Origin: Gillisia xinjiangensis
GTDB taxonomy: Bacteria; Bacteroidota; Bacteroidia; Flavobacteriales; Flavobacteriaceae
Direction of reading: 5' to 3'
DNA: 64,000 nt
Assembly: GCF_046298265.1 (NCBI RefSeq)
Contig: NZ_JBKAHK010000006.1
Span: 1-64,000, forward strand
Shown: one piece after another, positions 45,420 to 54,608 of the stretch
How the letters are laid out: the number at the start of each line of letters is the position of its first letter
Numbering within the stretch: the first letter of the stretch is position 1
Made by a program: the position numbers and the translations under genes
The notes under the pieces: model-generated
Seen by the model: the letters and a program-made list of their open reading frames with translations, nothing else
What the model was told of the DNA's origin: nothing
The model's database searches: none

Positions 45420-46421
45420 ATGAAAATAAAACTACTATTCCTATTCTTGCTGTTCTCAACAGGTGCAATTGCTCAACAAGATTCAATACCTGTGCAAAAT
45501 TTTGAAAAACTGGAAAGAAATTTTCAGGAAATTTCTCTTACTATTAAATCCCTCTCTGCAGAGGTACAAAGCTTGAATTCTAGAATGAATGAACTGAGTA
45601 AAATCAATACTACTCAAAATAATGAATTAAAAGTCTTTCGAAATAAAAACTCTCAACAGGAGACTGAAATATCTGATCTAAAAGAAACCAATAAACTTTA
45701 TAAGGATCAATTGGATTCTCTTGAAGTTTCTATTAGGGAAAATAATGAGGCAATTGTTGAAAGTTCAAAAAATCTCAACAATTTGTTGACAGAGGAAACT
45801 ACCGCTGTAAGAGCCAATTTTTCAAGAGTAGATGAAACTTTAGACCAGAATAAGTTACTATGGATCATTGGAATATTAGGCTTTCTGATTATTGCCGGAT
45901 TGATCTATTTTTTACTATCCAAAAAAATCAATTCTTCCAAAATAGATATGGAAGGTCAGATCATCCAAACCCGCACTTCTTTGGAAGAGGAAGCTATTAA
46001 GCTGGATGAAAAACTTCTTGAGATTCTTAACACCCAGTTAAAACTACAAAGTGTACCAGTGTCTGCAGCTCCCGCCCCACTGCCCTCTTCTAATGGAACA
46101 GATCATAAACTGGCATTGAAGGTAGCCGATGAAATAATCCGGATACAAAAAAATCTGGAAAGAATGGATGAAAACACCAAAGGTCTCAAACAATTAAGCG
46201 CATCAGTAAAAAGGATTCAGGATAATTTTGCTGCGAATGGTTACGAACTCGTTGAGATGATTGGTAAGGAATATCATGAAGGGATGAAAGCTTCTGTGAA
46301 TTTTATACAAAATAAAGATTTTGATGAAGATAAGAAGATAATAACACGAATAATAAAACCGCAGGTAAACTTCAATGGAACAATGATTCAAACTGCACAA
46401 ATCGAAGTAACTGAAGCTTAA
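45420..46421 (+). CDS. Exported coiled-coil membrane protein
   Basis: This is a 333-residue protein with a signal peptide (about 1-19, GAIAQQ), a long coiled coil outside the cytoplasm (about 25-125, NSRMNELSKI-type heptads), a membrane helix (about 142-165, LLWIIGILGFLIIAGLIYFL) and a cytoplasmic C-terminal half with a second coiled coil (about 235-270). The topology is that of a transmembrane sensor. The gap to the genes on either side is only 9 and 11 bases. No named family. Confidence 0.65.
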   Translation: MKIKLLFLFLLFSTGAIAQQDSIPVQNFEKLERNFQEISLTIKSLSAEVQSLNSRMNELSKINTTQNNELKVFRNKNSQQETEISDLKETNKLYKDQLDSLEVSIRENNEAIVESSKNLNNLLTEETTAVRANFSRVDETLDQNKLLWIIGILGFLIIAGLIYFLLSKKINSSKIDMEGQIIQTRTSLEEEAIKLDEKLLEILNTQLKLQSVPVSAAPAPLPSSNGTDHKLALKVADEIIRIQKNLERMDENTKGLKQLSASVKRIQDNFAANGYELVEMIGKEYHEGMKASVNFIQNKDFDEDKKIITRIIKPQVNFNGTMIQTAQIEVTEA

Positions 46422-46432
46422 TAAAAGAAATT

Positions 46433-48970
46433 ATGGCAAGAACAAAAATAGATTATGGAATCGATTTAGGAACAACTAATTCAGCCATATCCAGAATGGA
46501 GAACGGGGAAGCAGTTATTAGAAAAACTGATACACTAAAAGATACAATGCCTTCCTGTGTTTACATAAATAAAAAAAAGGCTTTCCAGGTTGGGGATAGT
46601 GCATATAATGCCCTCAAAAGAGATAAATTAAAGTCAATGACTGAGATTGAAAGCCATTCCAGTAATTCCTTCATTGAATTTAAAAGAACAATGGGGTCGA
46701 ATCAAAAGTATTCCAGTTCAAATCTTGGTAAAGAGCTCACTTCAGAGGAATTATCTGCAGAAATCTTAAAAACTCTAAAATCCTTTATAAAGGATGAGAG
46801 TGTAAACTCCGCAGTTATTACAGTTCCAGCAGCTTTTAAAAATAATCAAATCGACGCCACAAGACGTGCTGGCCAATTGGCAGGATTTCAACACGTAGAA
46901 GTACTACAAGAACCTGTTGCAGCCGCAATGGCGTATGGTCTTGACAGCAAAAAGAAAAACGGATTTTGGATGGTATTTGATTTTGGGGGAGGAACCTTTG
47001 ATGCGGCACTATTAAAAGTAGAAGATGGAATAATGAACGTAATCGATACAGAGGGAGATAACTACCTCGGTGGTAAAAATTTAGATTATGCTATAATAGA
47101 CAAGATAATTCTTCCCTATATAGAGGATAATTTTGTAATTGATTCAATACTGGAGGATGAAAATAAAAAGCAGATTCTTAGAAATGGGATGAAATTTTAC
47201 GCAGAAGAAACAAAAATAAAATTATCCTTTAACGAAACTCACAATATACTTTCAGATCTGGGAGATATTCCGGGAGAGGATGACGAGGGTGAAGAATTCG
47301 AACTTGATATCACAGTTACCCAAAATGATGTTGAACAAGCTTTAGGGCCGGTTTTCCAAAAAGCTATAGATCTCAGTTTGGAATTATTAAAACGAAACAA
47401 TTTAAAGGGAGACTCCATAGATTCTCTTATTCTCGTGGGAGGCCCTACTTTTTCTCCGGTTTTAAGAAAAATGCTTGAGCAACAAATTTGTAAACCCGAT
47501 ACCTCAGCAGACCCAATGACGGTGGTTGCAAAAGGGGCAGCCTTATATGCTTCCACAGTTTATGTTTCTGAAGATATTCAGGAACAGAACCGGGATAAAA
47601 CCAAAATTCAACTTGAAGTAACCCATGAGTCTTCTACGGTCGAAATTGAAGAATTTGTAACCGTAAAAATTCTTACAGAAAAAACCGAAGGAGAAATCCC
47701 GGAAAATGTTTTTGTCAATATAACGCGTGCCGATAAATCCTGGTCCAGCGGAAAAGTTGAGATCAATGCAATAGGAGAAGTAATTGATGTGTATTTAAAT
47801 GAAGGTAAAACCAATGTTTTTGAAATCCATTTATATGATCCAAGTGGAAACATCTTAGAAAGTGAGCCCTCTAATTTTAGCATAATTCAGGGGTCTAAAA
47901 TTGGAAGCGCAACCTTACCCTATAATATTGGAATTGAGATTAAAGATAGAGCCAGTAGTAAAATCATTTTCCGTACAGTTAATGGGTTAGAGAAAAACAA
48001 ATCTCTTCCTGCGACCGGGACTGCAAACGCGTTGAAAACCCAGAAACAAATAAGACCGGGAAACAGTTCAGACTTTATTAAAATCCCCGTTTACCAGGGA
48101 GAATACGGTGCAGACAAAACAAGGGCTATTTATAATGAACATATCTATGATATTATAATTAGTGGTGATGACCTACCTGATCTTTTACCAGAGAAGAGTG
48201 ATGTAGATCTAACCGTGAATGTTGACAAATCACAAAATATCACAGTAAATGCATATTTTCCTCACCTGGATCATACCGCTGAAATCATAGTTCCTACAGA
48301 TACACTTCAATCTGTAGAAACCAAATGGCTCTCTAATGAGTTAAAGAAAGCAAGGACTGCGGCTATGGAATTAAATAATTCAGGAAATACCTCAAATGAA
48401 TTCAAAAAAGCTGAAAAGCAAATTGATGATGCTAAGGAACTTTTTGAAACAAATAAAGAGGATTTGGATACAAAACAACAGGTTTTATCCAATCTAAGAA
48501 AGGCACTTAAGGTAATTGACAAATTAAAGGATGAAAGAGCCTGGCCAGAATTGGAAAAAGAACTTAAAGAAGCTTTTTATGAGCTCGAAAGCGTTAATTC
48601 CAATAAAGGTAATGAACAAACAACCCAATTGATAAACAGGATCAAGAAAGATGTTGAGGAAGCCATATCATTAAAATCTGAAAAAATTGCATCTCAATTA
48701 ATAGAAGATATTGGCCACATTTCCTTTGAACTTGAAAGACTGGAACATCTAATGGGTTTTATCTTCTTTGTTGAAAAAGATTTTAGTTCAATCCAATGGA
48801 AAAATGCAGCTTCTGCACGGTCTGCCATAAACCGAGGAAAGGAGATTATCTACCAAACTCCCAGCATAGATAGTATACAGCCAGTAGTAAACGATCTATA
48901 TGAAAATGGAGGTTTTGATAAAAAATCCCATACTGCAGGAGGAATTGATATTGATGTATTAGAAGGTTAA
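46433..48970 (+). CDS. Hsp70 (DnaK-like) protein with extended C-terminus
   Basis: This is an 845-residue chaperone. The ATPase domain (about 1-385) is complete: phosphate 1 YGIDLGTTNSAIS (7-19), phosphate 2 FDFGGGTFDAALL (about 182-194), the connecting VLQEPVAAAMAYG, and the adenosine motif LILVGGPTFSP. A beta-rich substrate-binding-like region follows (about 395-620), then an unusually long helical tail (about 625-845). It is not housekeeping DnaK: the SBD is diverged and grpE/dnaJ are missing. It likely works with the J proteins in this operon. Confidence 0.9.
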   Translation: MARTKIDYGIDLGTTNSAISRMENGEAVIRKTDTLKDTMPSCVYINKKKAFQVGDSAYNALKRDKLKSMTEIESHSSNSFIEFKRTMGSNQKYSSSNLGKELTSEELSAEILKTLKSFIKDESVNSAVITVPAAFKNNQIDATRRAGQLAGFQHVEVLQEPVAAAMAYGLDSKKKNGFWMVFDFGGGTFDAALLKVEDGIMNVIDTEGDNYLGGKNLDYAIIDKIILPYIEDNFVIDSILEDENKKQILRNGMKFYAEETKIKLSFNETHNILSDLGDIPGEDDEGEEFELDITVTQNDVEQALGPVFQKAIDLSLELLKRNNLKGDSIDSLILVGGPTFSPVLRKMLEQQICKPDTSADPMTVVAKGAALYASTVYVSEDIQEQNRDKTKIQLEVTHESSTVEIEEFVTVKILTEKTEGEIPENVFVNITRADKSWSSGKVEINAIGEVIDVYLNEGKTNVFEIHLYDPSGNILESEPSNFSIIQGSKIGSATLPYNIGIEIKDRASSKIIFRTVNGLEKNKSLPATGTANALKTQKQIRPGNSSDFIKIPVYQGEYGADKTRAIYNEHIYDIIISGDDLPDLLPEKSDVDLTVNVDKSQNITVNAYFPHLDHTAEIIVPTDTLQSVETKWLSNELKKARTAAMELNNSGNTSNEFKKAEKQIDDAKELFETNKEDLDTKQQVLSNLRKALKVIDKLKDERAWPELEKELKEAFYELESVNSNKGNEQTTQLINRIKKDVEEAISLKSEKIASQLIEDIGHISFELERLEHLMGFIFFVEKDFSSIQWKNAASARSAINRGKEIIYQTPSIDSIQPVVNDLYENGGFDKKSHTAGGIDIDVLEG

Positions 48971-48974
48971 AGAA

Positions 48975-49574
48975 ATGATTATGAAAAGATATTTACTATT
49001 TATTTTGCTATGTTCCCTTGGTTTATTCTCCTCTTGTGAAACTGAATCTGACAAGAAAAAACGGCTTGCTTTAGAACAACATGTGCGCATTGAACTCGAA
49101 GAAAAAAGAATTCAGGATGAGCAGGAAAAAGAAATTTATGATGCGCTATTGCAAAATTCTTTGGCTACAGGTTCAACCCCTTATGCATATTGCTATGGTA
49201 AAGATAATTCGTGTAATTCCTCTGGATGTTCTGAATTGAAGGTAAAAACTCCCAGTAATTCAGATGTTCTGGTGACAATAAAAAGAAATAATGAAGTTTA
49301 CCGACATGCATATATCAAGGCGGGATCCAGTTATACCTTTCAACTTCCTAATGGCACTTATCAGCCATTTTTTTATTACGGTAAAGGATGGGATACGGAT
49401 AAGGTCATGAAGGAAACCTCCTGTGGCACATTAAAAGGAGGATTTATTGCTGATGAGCACGTAGGGAAGGATTCACCTCAAAACCTTAACAATGATATAC
49501 TTGGTTATGAATTGATTTTACAGCAAAATGGAAATTTTTCAACCCAGGCAAGTAATCCTCAGGAAGCATTATGA
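48975..49574 (+). CDS. Cysteine-rich lipoprotein
   Basis: This is a 199-residue lipoprotein with the lipobox LFSSC near residue 21 and a charged coiled stretch (about 26-55). A small beta-domain follows, with a cysteine cluster (YCYGKDNSCNSSGCSELKV) and Tyr/Gly-rich turns (LPNGTYQPFFYYGKGW). It should sit in the envelope and could be the signal-receiving part of the system. It starts four bases after the Hsp70 stop and overlaps the kinase gene by four bases (ATGA). Confidence 0.65.
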   Translation: MIMKRYLLFILLCSLGLFSSCETESDKKKRLALEQHVRIELEEKRIQDEQEKEIYDALLQNSLATGSTPYAYCYGKDNSCNSSGCSELKVKTPSNSDVLVTIKRNNEVYRHAYIKAGSSYTFQLPNGTYQPFFYYGKGWDTDKVMKETSCGTLKGGFIADEHVGKDSPQNLNNDILGYELILQQNGNFSTQASNPQEAL

Positions 49575-51352
49575 ATCTAACGCCTAAAGGCCTTCTGCAA
49601 AAAGGTTTTAACATCGAAGGAAAATACACAGTCACTTTTTTTTTAAAAAAAGGAAGTTACGCCGAAACCTATAGGGTCAAAGATAAAGAGAACCATACAA
49701 GGCTTCTAAAACTAATCTCCTTTTCCAAACTGGATAAAACCCAGTTTACGGCTGAAGGTGAAGTCCTCGAAATCCAGATCCTGAAAGAAATAAAACACCC
49801 GAATGTGGTGAGCTTGATAGATTCCGGAACATTAATCCTGAAAGGTCAAAAATTTGCTTTCGGTATTCTCAATTTTATTAGTGGCGAAACTCTTGCCGAT
49901 AAGATGCGGAGAGACCATACTTTTAATCCTTATGATTCTAAAGATGTTATCTGTGATGTTTTAAATGGATTGGAATATCTCCACAGCCTGCGTATTCCCG
50001 TAATCCATAATGATATTACAAATCTAAATATCATGACAGATCTTTCAGGGGAGAATCCTGTAGCTAAAATCATAGACTTTGGGTATGCCCGGTATTTAGA
50101 TCAATCCCAAAACGCCTTTAACCGGAAAGGCCTGAATCCATTTTATATGGCTCCCGAAAGTTTTAACCGGGTTTTTTCTGTTCAAACTGATATTTTTTCT
50201 GTGGGTGCTCTTTATTATCATTTGTTATTCGGTTTGCCACCCTGGTTTGTGGAAGTTTCAAAGTATAAAAACAATGCAGATAGAGTTTCTGAATTAATAG
50301 AAGATGAAAGAAGAAAGCCGTTGCGGGTAATTGACACGAATTCACAAATAACCCCACAAACCCTTGCCATAATTACAAAGGCATTAAGTATTCATTCAGA
50401 AAACAGATTTACCTCCACCACAGAATTTCTTAAGGCTTTAAATGGAAAAATAATATTAGACAATACACCAACCACCAATGCCACTGTATCGAAACCATCC
50501 AAAAAAGAGGTGAGAAAAGGGGAAGGTTTTAAGGCAATTGCAGGTATGCAGGAGCTTAAAGAGTTATTACAACTGGATGTTATTGATGCTTTAAATGAAC
50601 CTGAGCGTTATGCGGAATATGGTCTAACTATTCCCAACGGAATGCTTTTATATGGCCCGCCAGGTTGCGGTAAAACCTTTTTTGCTGAAAAGCTGGCTGA
50701 GGAAATTGGCTTTAATTTTTACCAAATAAAACCTTCCGATATTCAGAGCAAATGGGTTAACCAAAGTCAGGAAAACATTGCAGCACTTTTTAAGGAAGCA
50801 AAGGAAAATGCCCCAAGTATAATTTTCATTGATGAATTGGATGCTGTTGTTCCCAATAGGAATGATTCCAATATAAATCATATGAACACAAGCGCGGTAA
50901 ATGAATTCCTGGCGCAAATGAATAACTCGGGAGAAGATGGTGTTTTTATAATAGGGGCAACGAATAGACCTACCGCAATCGATCCTGCGGTTTTACGGGC
51001 AGGTAGACTTGATAAGATCATATATCTCCCACCACCAGATATGGAGGCCCGCAAATTAATGTTCCGTTTATATCTTGAAAAACGGCCACGGGAAATAGGA
51101 TTGGATTATGAAGCACTTGCTTCCGCTACTGAAAATTATGTATCAAGCGATATAAAATTTTTAAGTGATGAAGCTTCCCGAAAAGCCCTGAGAAGTAAAG
51201 AAAGAATTACAAAGGAGTTGGTTCTGCAAACTATTAAAGAAAACAGGCCATCCATATCACTGTCAGAACTACAAAAATATGATGGAGTAAGGGCAAAACT
51301 CGAAGGAATTAAATCTAATACAACAGAGAGGCCTACTATAGGCTTTAAATAA
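49571..51352 (+). CDS. Serine/threonine kinase-AAA+ ATPase fusion
   Basis: This is a 593-residue fusion. The protein-kinase domain (about 1-290) has the glycine loop KGSYAETYRV, a catalytic loop HNDITNLN (His146, Asp148, Asn153; Asn in place of the usual Arg), DFG at 169-171, and APE near 195. A short linker leads to an AAA+ domain (about 320-593): Walker A GPPGCGKT (362-369), Walker B FIDELD (Asp421, Glu422), sensor GATNRP and an RAGRLD arginine finger, closest to FtsH/p97-type ATPases. Both halves look active. Fusion of the two in one chain beside Hsp70 is unusual. It may remodel or extract proteins in response to phosphorylation. Confidence 0.88.
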   Translation: MNLTPKGLLQKGFNIEGKYTVTFFLKKGSYAETYRVKDKENHTRLLKLISFSKLDKTQFTAEGEVLEIQILKEIKHPNVVSLIDSGTLILKGQKFAFGILNFISGETLADKMRRDHTFNPYDSKDVICDVLNGLEYLHSLRIPVIHNDITNLNIMTDLSGENPVAKIIDFGYARYLDQSQNAFNRKGLNPFYMAPESFNRVFSVQTDIFSVGALYYHLLFGLPPWFVEVSKYKNNADRVSELIEDERRKPLRVIDTNSQITPQTLAIITKALSIHSENRFTSTTEFLKALNGKIILDNTPTTNATVSKPSKKEVRKGEGFKAIAGMQELKELLQLDVIDALNEPERYAEYGLTIPNGMLLYGPPGCGKTFFAEKLAEEIGFNFYQIKPSDIQSKWVNQSQENIAALFKEAKENAPSIIFIDELDAVVPNRNDSNINHMNTSAVNEFLAQMNNSGEDGVFIIGATNRPTAIDPAVLRAGRLDKIIYLPPPDMEARKLMFRLYLEKRPREIGLDYEALASATENYVSSDIKFLSDEASRKALRSKERITKELVLQTIKENRPSISLSELQKYDGVRAKLEGIKSNTTERPTIGFK

Positions 51353-51363
51353 AAATTTCACTT

Positions 51364-51870
51364 ATGGAAAATCATAATTTTAACCAATTACTTCTTAAAA
51401 CAGGTTTCTCTTGTATGGCCTGTGACGGCCACATCGACGATAGAGAAGTAGAATTAATAAAATCCCTTTCTAAGGAGAAAAACTTTTTTGGAGATCTGGA
51501 TACCAGTACTGAATTACAAAAATTAATTGAGAATATTAATGATCACGGTCACGGTTTCCTAAGGCAATACCTAAAGGAACTCGATGATGCGCATCTAAAT
51601 GAAGAGGAAGAATTGAAGGTGATTAAAGTCGCTATAGATGTTATAGAAGCCGATAAGGAGGTAGAATACAGTGAAATTAAATTTTTTAAAATAATTCGTA
51701 CACATTTGGATATTTCAGATGAGAATGTTTTAAAGTCCTATCCTGAATTCGAAGAATATTTAGAAAAAGATGTGATTAGTGATTCATATTATATTTCCCT
51801 TCAAAATGATTTTTTTGAAAATTACAAAACCCCACAATTTGAATCTCTTAAAATTGATGAAAATCTATAG
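51364..51870 (+). CDS. TerB-like protein
   Basis: This is a 168-residue all-helical acidic protein of the tellurite-resistance TerB type: CMACDGHIDDREVELIKSL near the start and the second repeat VIKVAIDVIEADKEVEYSEI, with acidic residues that could bind metal. TerB modules occur in stress and phage-defence clusters. It follows the kinase-AAA gene after 11 bases, in line with a membrane-near sensor or adaptor role. Confidence 0.75.
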   Translation: MENHNFNQLLLKTGFSCMACDGHIDDREVELIKSLSKEKNFFGDLDTSTELQKLIENINDHGHGFLRQYLKELDDAHLNEEEELKVIKVAIDVIEADKEVEYSEIKFFKIIRTHLDISDENVLKSYPEFEEYLEKDVISDSYYISLQNDFFENYKTPQFESLKIDENL

Positions 51871-51950
51871 AGTTAATTATGGAATGTAAGATCAAAATCT
51901 TTAAATGAAAATGCATTTTTATAAACTATTTAAAAACCAAGTAAAATAAT

Positions 51951-52346
51951 ATGTGGTATAAATTTATAGATATAGCTGAATGGTTTGGTGAGTTAGGTGA
52001 ACGCTATAATGTTATGAGAGAATTTAATAAGGCTGCAAAATTCGCTTTTATAAGCGGTCAGGCTTTGACTTTATTAAATGCTAAAACAACAATTGGCGAT
52101 AGTAATTACAGACATGCATTCTCCAAATGGATGTCAGGCGGTTTTCGCATTAAAGCATTATCCGGCAGATCATTACCAAAAAGTGAACTTATTGAAATTG
52201 GCAAAATTGTCTTAGACAATGAAGCTCTTGTAAGGAAGTTAATTGCTTTGGGTTGGGATACCCTGGAAGTACACGACGATAAGGGATTCCAGGGGGTGAA
52301 ATTCCCTTTAAAAGAACACGCCAATATTGGTGGCTTTCTAAATTAA
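51951..52346 (+). CDS. Hypothetical protein of the Hsp70/kinase operon, 131 residues
   Basis: This is a soluble, basic-leaning protein with a helical N-terminal part (DIAEWFGELGERYNVMREFNKAAKFAF) and a GDSNYRHAFSKWMSGGFRIKALSGR segment with Lys/Arg. I recognise no family. The 80-base gap upstream is the largest in the operon; the next gene follows after 7 bases. Confidence 0.55.
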   Translation: MWYKFIDIAEWFGELGERYNVMREFNKAAKFAFISGQALTLLNAKTTIGDSNYRHAFSKWMSGGFRIKALSGRSLPKSELIEIGKIVLDNEALVRKLIALGWDTLEVHDDKGFQGVKFPLKEHANIGGFLN

Positions 52347-52353
52347 ATAAAAT

Positions 52354-52770
52354 ATGGAAAAATTTTTAAATATTGCAAGCCAAGCTCAGCAAGCAGATGC
52401 TGGTTTAGAAACAGCTACCACTTTTAGCTGGTGGTTATTAATAGTGTTATTTCAATTCATCATTATAACTTTTCTATTATATAAAAACAGGAAATTGAGG
52501 CTCGCTCAGGTAAACTCAGATGAATTTGGTGAATTAAAAAGCGCGAAAACCTCAGAAATTAATATGACGGATTTGATGAATGATATTAATAATTCCAGGG
52601 ATGAGTATAAAATTTTGAGTCGAAAATGCCATCCTGATAGATTCCAGGATGAGGAGGAAAAAAGAAAAGCCGATGAGATATTTCAGGAGATTTCTATGCA
52701 TAAAAGAAATCATGCAAAGTTATCAGAGCTTAAAATCAGAGCAGAAAAAGAATTAAATATTACATTTTAA
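52354..52770 (+). CDS. Membrane-anchored J-domain protein
   Basis: This is a 138-residue protein with a membrane helix (about 25-45, SWWLLIVLFQFIIITFLLY) and a C-terminal J-domain: the helix II region SRDEYKILSRKCHPDRF contains His-Pro-Asp, followed by helix III (KADEIFQEISMHKRNHAKL). Intact HPD means that it can stimulate Hsp70 ATPase, presumably the Hsp70 of this operon, at the membrane. The domain order, with J at the C-terminus behind a membrane anchor, is that of a localised co-chaperone. Confidence 0.78.
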   Translation: MEKFLNIASQAQQADAGLETATTFSWWLLIVLFQFIIITFLLYKNRKLRLAQVNSDEFGELKSAKTSEINMTDLMNDINNSRDEYKILSRKCHPDRFQDEEEKRKADEIFQEISMHKRNHAKLSELKIRAEKELNITF

Positions 52771-52773
52771 AGT

Positions 52774-52980
52774 ATGGAAACAGAAGCAGCAACAGTCTTA
52801 ATTCAGTTAGCTCTAAGAATAATTGGCGCCGTAGTTTGTACTCAAAGGGCAGAAAAATTAAATAGAAGTCAAACAGGCTGGGGAATATTTGGATTCATAT
52901 TTCCAATTATAGCAATGATTGCCGTCTATTTTATGAAACCAAAAATGGTATGGGAAGACCGCAGTGAAGAAGGAGCTTAG
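52774..52980 (+). CDS. Small two-helix membrane protein, last gene of the operon
   Basis: This is a 68-residue protein with two hydrophobic segments (about 7-23 and 36-54) around a polar loop (CTQRAEKLNRSQTGWG) and an acidic tail (EDRSEEGA). It starts three bases after the J-domain gene. Role unknown; it may complete the membrane complex. Confidence 0.6.
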   Translation: METEAATVLIQLALRIIGAVVCTQRAEKLNRSQTGWGIFGFIFPIIAMIAVYFMKPKMVWEDRSEEGA

Positions 52981-53252
52981 AAAAAATCAAGAAACATTTT
53001 TCTATTCCGAACGACATTTTGTTTTGCCTTTATCTAGCAAACGGAGGCTTGAATCAATTATCATAAAAAATGATCACAATTTCAGAAAGTGATTTAGTTC
53101 TTGAAGCATAGAGAGGTAATGTAATTGAACTCATACTGCTGCTAAAATATAGAAATGTGAATGTCATACAAATGGAAAAAAGTAAGGTCAGGAAACCATC
53201 GGTATATATTTAAAAAGACCTATATCAATTCGGATTGAAAAACGATTTTAAA

Positions 53253-53687
53253 ATGAAAGACCAATACAATTTACAACGCTTCCTCGATGCCCAGAAACAT
53301 GATTACTCTATCGCATTACAAGAGATTAAAAATGGCAGAAAACAGTCACACTGGATGTGGTATATTTTCCCACAATTAAAGGGACTTGGATGCAGTTATA
53401 ATGCAGACTATTATGGCATTGCTGATCTTTCTGAAGCTATAGCTTACCTGGAAAATAAAACGATGCGTGAAAGACTCGAAGAAATCTCTAAGGCTTTGCT
53501 TGAAATTATAGATAATGATGCTTTATTGATCATGGGTAACCCAGACCACCATAAATTAAAATCAAGTATGACTTTATTTTCTTCCGTTCCAGGTTCAAAC
53601 CCGGTATTTGAAAAAGTACTAATTAAATTTTTTGAGGGCAGAAAAAGCAGAAGAACATTAAAAATATTACAGGAAGGAGAGCATTAA
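53253..53687 (+). CDS. DUF1810 family protein
   Basis: This 144-residue protein matches DUF1810 over its whole length: QYNLQRFLDAQKHDYSIALQEI, then GRKQSHWMWYIFPQLKGLG, and MTLFSSVPGSNPVFEKVL. The start at MKDQYN is chosen because the family opens this way; an ATG six codons earlier exists. Relatives are found beside macro- and ADP-ribose-related genes, but the biochemical role is not settled. Bases 52981-53252 upstream hold no other gene, nor do 53688-54003 downstream. Confidence 0.85.
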   Translation: MKDQYNLQRFLDAQKHDYSIALQEIKNGRKQSHWMWYIFPQLKGLGCSYNADYYGIADLSEAIAYLENKTMRERLEEISKALLEIIDNDALLIMGNPDHHKLKSSMTLFSSVPGSNPVFEKVLIKFFEGRKSRRTLKILQEGEH

Positions 53688-54003
53688 TATTATAAATTCC
53701 TATATGTCTCCCGAGGATTAAAACAATTGATTTTCCTAATACATAAAGCCTATTAATTAACCCCACAAAATTAATAAAAACCTTAATTAGCCTTTTACTC
53801 TTAACCACAATTCTGGTTTCAGTGAGTTGATTATCCATGCTCGGAATTGAACGAGGATATCAACACAGGCAATGGTTCCAAAAAAAAATGAAATTACTGG
53901 CCATAATAATTGCCGACAAGACCTATCTGCTGCAAAATATAAACTACTCAAATCGGGTTTCGTGATTCTTTAAAAATCAATAATCACTGTAATTCAAAAA
54001 ATT

Positions 54004-54402
54004 ATGAAGATATTCCTTAGAAATATTTCAATTTTAATTTTCCCCTTTCTGGCAATGATACTTATTAATGAAATTGTAAGACCGACAATTAAGGAAACAA
54101 AACACTCAACTTCCGGAATAACTGCAATGAACTCGGCTGCCAGAATTACAGATAAATGCACGTGGATTTGCCATAACGATACCAATTATTGTATGATGAA
54201 TCATGTGAAATACCTGGAGCCATATTCTAATTATACAAATATCCTATACTTTGGAATTATTGGTATGTTAAAAATGACAGGAAATTATTGGTTGGCAAAT
54301 ATTGTATTCCTGGTCATTCTTATTCCCTCTTTGATTTGGTATTTTATAATTAAATCTATGAGTATGCAGCATCAAATCAATAAACTAAAGAATAAACAAT
54401 GA
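54004..54402 (+). CDS. Membrane protein with CxxxCHNDT-x-YC motif
   Basis: This is a 132-residue protein with two membrane helices (about 7-26 and 96-115) around a 70-residue loop. The loop has a striking CTWICHNDTNYC followed by MNHVKYLEPY, i.e. three Cys and two His that could hold a metal or heme or form disulfides. No family name is known to me. Its stop overlaps the next start (ATGA), so the two small membrane proteins are coupled. Confidence 0.6.
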   Translation: MKIFLRNISILIFPFLAMILINEIVRPTIKETKHSTSGITAMNSAARITDKCTWICHNDTNYCMMNHVKYLEPYSNYTNILYFGIIGMLKMTGNYWLANIVFLVILIPSLIWYFIIKSMSMQHQINKLKNKQ

Positions 54403-54608
54403 ATGAAATAGTAAAATTTGGAATGTATGTATATTCCTACTGTACAGATTTCGTGATCAACCTGGCCAATACTCTCAATCTGTCTTACTATGAGATAAAC
54501 TTCATAGTATTCTGTATACTCTATCCTTTCCTAATTATTTCGTCATTAGGATTTTATATTATGCAAAAAATAAGATTGAATAAATATTCCTACACAAAAA
54601 CTATGTAA
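54399..54608 (+). CDS. Small membrane protein coupled to the CHNDT protein
   Basis: This is a 69-residue protein with a C-terminal membrane helix (about 34-55, INFIVFCILYPFLIISSLGFYI) and an aromatic N-terminal part (FGMYVYSYCTDFVINLANTLNLSYY). Four-base ATGA overlap with the preceding gene. Unknown function. Confidence 0.55.
   Translation: MNEIVKFGMYVYSYCTDFVINLANTLNLSYYEINFIVFCILYPFLIISSLGFYIMQKIRLNKYSYTKTM

Noticed and set aside
53838..53970. Short frame (MLGIERGYQHRQWF...) in the gap between DUF1810 and the CHNDT gene
   Set aside because: No promoter, no domain and odd composition; it looks like chance in a 316-base non-coding gap.
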